The position numbers and the translations under genes were made by a program. Below are positions 39,486 to 41,402 of a DNA stretch of 41,402 nt, piece by piece. Position 1 is the stretch's first letter; each line of letters opens with the position of its first letter. The notes under the pieces are model-generated. The model was not told where the DNA came from, ran no database searches, and saw nothing but the letters and a program-made list of their open reading frames with translations. The DNA is from Paenibacillus bovis (GTDB lineage Bacteria; Bacillota; Bacilli; Bacillales; Bacillaceae_C), in the NCBI GenBank assembly GCA_007679095.1, contig VEFU01000038.1:1-41402 (forward strand). The letters run 5' to 3'.

Positions 39486-40280
39486 ATGCAAGCATTTGTA
39501 CGCAATAAAGATATTCTAGCTGATTTATATTTACCAAATAAGAATAGTAACAATAAAATTGGGATTGTCTGGCTATCTGGATTACCTAATCAACCAAAAG
39601 AAGCCTTATTAGGAAATCGAATTTCGGAGGCTGGATTTACTATGTTACATCCACGTTATCCTGGCAGCTGGCAAAGTTATGGGGATTTTGGGCCTGCATC
39701 TTCATTAGATGGGGCATTATTGGCGCTAGAGTTACTATCCAAACGAAAAACTATTGATCTAGCACTTCAAAATGAAGTGGAGTGGGATGTTAATCACTTA
39801 ATCTTGGTAGGGCATAGTTATGGTGGTGGAATTGCAATGTGTGCTCAAGGAATATCGCAATTATCGGATGCTACCATTGTTTTTAGTCCGCTACTAGAGG
39901 CGCACCTTCAAAATGAAGACCCCTTGTATCAAGAAGATGATCTAACAACTCTTTATACATATTTAAAAAGATGCCACGAAAATACATTTCGCAATTTAGA
40001 TGAAAATGAATGGGAGAATTTTTTGAAGGGACAACATCCATGTAACCCCTATAATTATTTAGATGTTCTTGTTAAAAATCCAATTCTTCTAGTACATGGA
40101 GAAGAGGACACTGTTATTCGACCATATCATACTATAAATTTTTATAACAAGTTAAAAAGGAATGGCTCTGATATTGTGGATTTAATGATGATAAATGGAG
40201 CTGGTCATGATAAATCTCTCCCCACAGATACGTTTGATTTATGGTCAGAATGGGTTAAAAAGAGGTTCAGAATAATTTAG
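39486..40280 (+). CDS. Alpha/beta hydrolase
   Basis: A 264-residue alpha/beta hydrolase with a complete triad: nucleophile Ser111 in VGHSYGGG, acid Asp208 in VHGEEDTVI and His241 in GAGHDKS. It resembles dienelactone-hydrolase or prolyl-oligopeptidase-like esterases (LSGLPNQPKE oxyanion region, HPRYPGSW). No signal peptide is seen. AGAGGTG precedes ATG 39486. Substrate unknown. Confidence 0.87.
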   Translation: MQAFVRNKDILADLYLPNKNSNNKIGIVWLSGLPNQPKEALLGNRISEAGFTMLHPRYPGSWQSYGDFGPASSLDGALLALELLSKRKTIDLALQNEVEWDVNHLILVGHSYGGGIAMCAQGISQLSDATIVFSPLLEAHLQNEDPLYQEDDLTTLYTYLKRCHENTFRNLDENEWENFLKGQHPCNPYNYLDVLVKNPILLVHGEEDTVIRPYHTINFYNKLKRNGSDIVDLMMINGAGHDKSLPTDTFDLWSEWVKKRFRII

Positions 40281-40331
40281 ATTTTGTACATATAAATATC
40301 TCATATTTCAAGGAAATATAAGGAGAACATG

Positions 40332-41267
40332 ATGAATAAAACAGTACTTAGTGCAGCAGAACAAATCGCACAAGATTTTTTAAAAGAAAAAGCCAAAAAT
40401 TCATATCAAATAACAGGTAAAGGCATCGTAAATGAAGTTTGTATTGTGGAGACAGATAACAATAAAGTCGTCATCCGCATGAACAGTAAAGATGCATATT
40501 CTACCTTTGTGAAAGAAAAGTGGTGTATCAAGCAAGCTTTAACTGCCGGAATTCCTAGTCCTAAAGTGTTGTCTGTGGCAATTTCTGGTGAAACTGCATA
40601 TATGATTCAAACATTCGTTGATGGAGAGAATGGCCTAGATACCGAGAAAGATAGAGTTGAGATTTGGAAACAAGTTGGTGTGTACCTCCAAATGATTCAC
40701 GCTATTCCAGTTAAAGGATTTGGAGAAAATTTGGATGATGCAGGACAAGGTGTTTTTTATTCTCCTCCCCACCCAGGTTCAGACGGTAGTTGGTTGGGCT
40801 ACGTAAATTATAATATCAACAGTTTAACGGAGCATGATCAACTAATTGAGTTAGGTGTCATTAATAAGACAGAATCAAAAAGAGTTAGAGAATTGTTCGA
40901 GAATATCAAGAATGAAAAGTTCAAATTTGGCTTAAATCATGGAGATATTTCCTTGAAAAATACGATTGTTAACGAAGAAGGACAAGTGTCATTGCTAGAT
41001 TGGGGCAGTGCACAAGTTAGTGTAGTACCACATGAAGACATTAATGAAATATGGAAGTGCCAATTGCTTGGTGGAGGTCCTTCTTCGCAGGAATTGAGTG
41101 CATTTTTAGAAGGCTATGGTTTAAAAGAAGAAGACCTAACAAAGATGAAACCATTTATGCTGTTAAGGGCCTTCGACAAACTAAGATGGGCAATTGATCA
41201 AAGCCCTGATCTAATTGAACCCTTTGCAAAGTTTGCGAGACGAGTGGTGGAAATGACGCTGGATTAG
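40332..41267 (+). CDS. APH/choline-kinase family phosphotransferase
   Basis: A 311-residue kinase-like protein. The N-lobe has KVVIRMNSKDAYSTFVKEKW. The catalytic loop is NHGDISLKN with Asp205, and the metal-binding site is LLDWGSA with Asp223. MIQTFVDGENGLD and the C-terminal LLRAFDKLRWAID helices are typical of aminoglycoside/hydroxyurea or macrolide phosphotransferase-like proteins. The target is not identifiable and it is only remotely similar to the one at 10856. AGGAG at 40321-40325 favours ATG 40332 over 40329. Confidence 0.87.
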   Translation: MNKTVLSAAEQIAQDFLKEKAKNSYQITGKGIVNEVCIVETDNNKVVIRMNSKDAYSTFVKEKWCIKQALTAGIPSPKVLSVAISGETAYMIQTFVDGENGLDTEKDRVEIWKQVGVYLQMIHAIPVKGFGENLDDAGQGVFYSPPHPGSDGSWLGYVNYNINSLTEHDQLIELGVINKTESKRVRELFENIKNEKFKFGLNHGDISLKNTIVNEEGQVSLLDWGSAQVSVVPHEDINEIWKCQLLGGGPSSQELSAFLEGYGLKEEDLTKMKPFMLLRAFDKLRWAIDQSPDLIEPFAKFARRVVEMTLD

Positions 41268-41293
41268 AAAGATAAGCCTGTACAAGAAACAGG

Positions 41294-41324
41294 AAACTCA
41301 CCACAAATGTGGTCGAGTTTTTTT
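41294..41324 (+). terminator. Intrinsic terminator ending the 11-gene run
   Basis: AAACTC (41294-41299) with GAGTTT (41315-41320) encloses CCACA/TGTGG (41301-41305, 41308-41312), then TTTT follows. It lies 27 nt after the APH-type gene stop. Confidence 0.85.
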
Positions 41325-41355
41325 AAAAAGATAAGAAAGTATAAAAATTTGGGTC

Positions 41356-41380
41356 TACCACAGTCATTTAAGCTGTGGTA
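41356..41380 (+). other. Second hairpin near the window end
   Basis: TACCACAG (41356-41363) pairs with CTGTGGTA (41373-41380), followed by TTTTCATTTT, so it could be a backup terminator. The flanking GGTCT (41352-41356) and AGACC (41395-41399) can extend pairing; what follows is outside the window. Confidence 0.5.
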
Positions 41381-41402
41381 TTTTCATTTTATGGAGACCA
41401 AT

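Noticed and set aside
6936-41267. Integron cassette array
   Set aside because: No tyrosine integrase and no recurrent attC-like element at gene junctions were seen; most genes have their own terminators or run as operons.

Overview
The window is low-GC, A+T-rich DNA with strong AGGAGG-type ribosome binding sites, frequent GTG and TTG starts and intrinsic terminators. Together with close matches to Bacillus subtilis pairs and trios (yoaS-yozG-yoaT, yvdC-yvdD, a TmrB relative), this points to a chromosomal accessory region of a Bacillaceae/Caryophanaceae-type Bacillales species. I cannot fix the genus. No tRNA, rRNA, phage structural gene or plasmid replication gene was seen. Nearly all genes lie on the + strand; nine lie on the - strand.

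Layout. 1-760: the 3' end of an IS200/IS605-type tnpB element, abutting a 5'-truncated tunicamycin-resistance (tmrB-like) pseudogene. 780-6823: two methyltransferases, an Rpn-type nuclease (-), two unknown proteins, the yoaS-yozG-yoaT set and a lipoprotein. 6936-11902: a nucleotidyltransferase, a 620-bp array of 12 tandem 51-52 bp hairpin units, an AAC(3)-type acetyltransferase, a small zinc-ribbon protein, a START-like protein, a Nudix hydrolase and an APH-type kinase. 12021-13095 (-): a PadR regulator with a HAAS/pentapeptide-repeat protein. 13211-16659: Nudix, YdeI-like, GrpB-like and SRPBCC genes, a methyltransferase (-), and a membrane protein whose only plausible start is ATT. 16680-19309: an ISL3-type element bounded by imperfect inverted repeats and A8 direct repeats, with yvdC- and yvdD-like genes inside it. 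19546-25797: a frameshifted GNAT, a HIT protein, a DUF3231 protein, then a six-gene run (GNAT, lipoprotein, Nudix, divergent SIR2-like, methyltransferase, transglutaminase-like). 25911-31858: Nudix (-), HAD/GNAT overlap, two Nudix, HIT, an esterase, a GNAT-like protein and a CD3324-type protein. 31985-33413 (-): a VTC-domain/DUF4956 pair. 33660: a SAP-domain gene behind a promoter with a LexA box between -35 and -10. 34479-41267: an uninterrupted 11-gene run (two HAD, lipoprotein, two membrane proteins, two Nudix, two P-loop kinases, an alpha/beta hydrolase, an APH-type kinase).

Together the window is an accretion zone of small stand-alone enzymes: eight Nudix, four GNAT-type (one broken), three HAD, four methyltransferases, two HIT and five antibiotic-modification-like proteins (one broken). 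It looks like a pool of house-cleaning and detoxification functions rather than one pathway. The points most worth a second look are the ISL3 element carrying yvdCD, the tandem hairpin array, the SOS-controlled SAP protein and the zinc-less SIR2-like protein with an unknown N-terminal domain.
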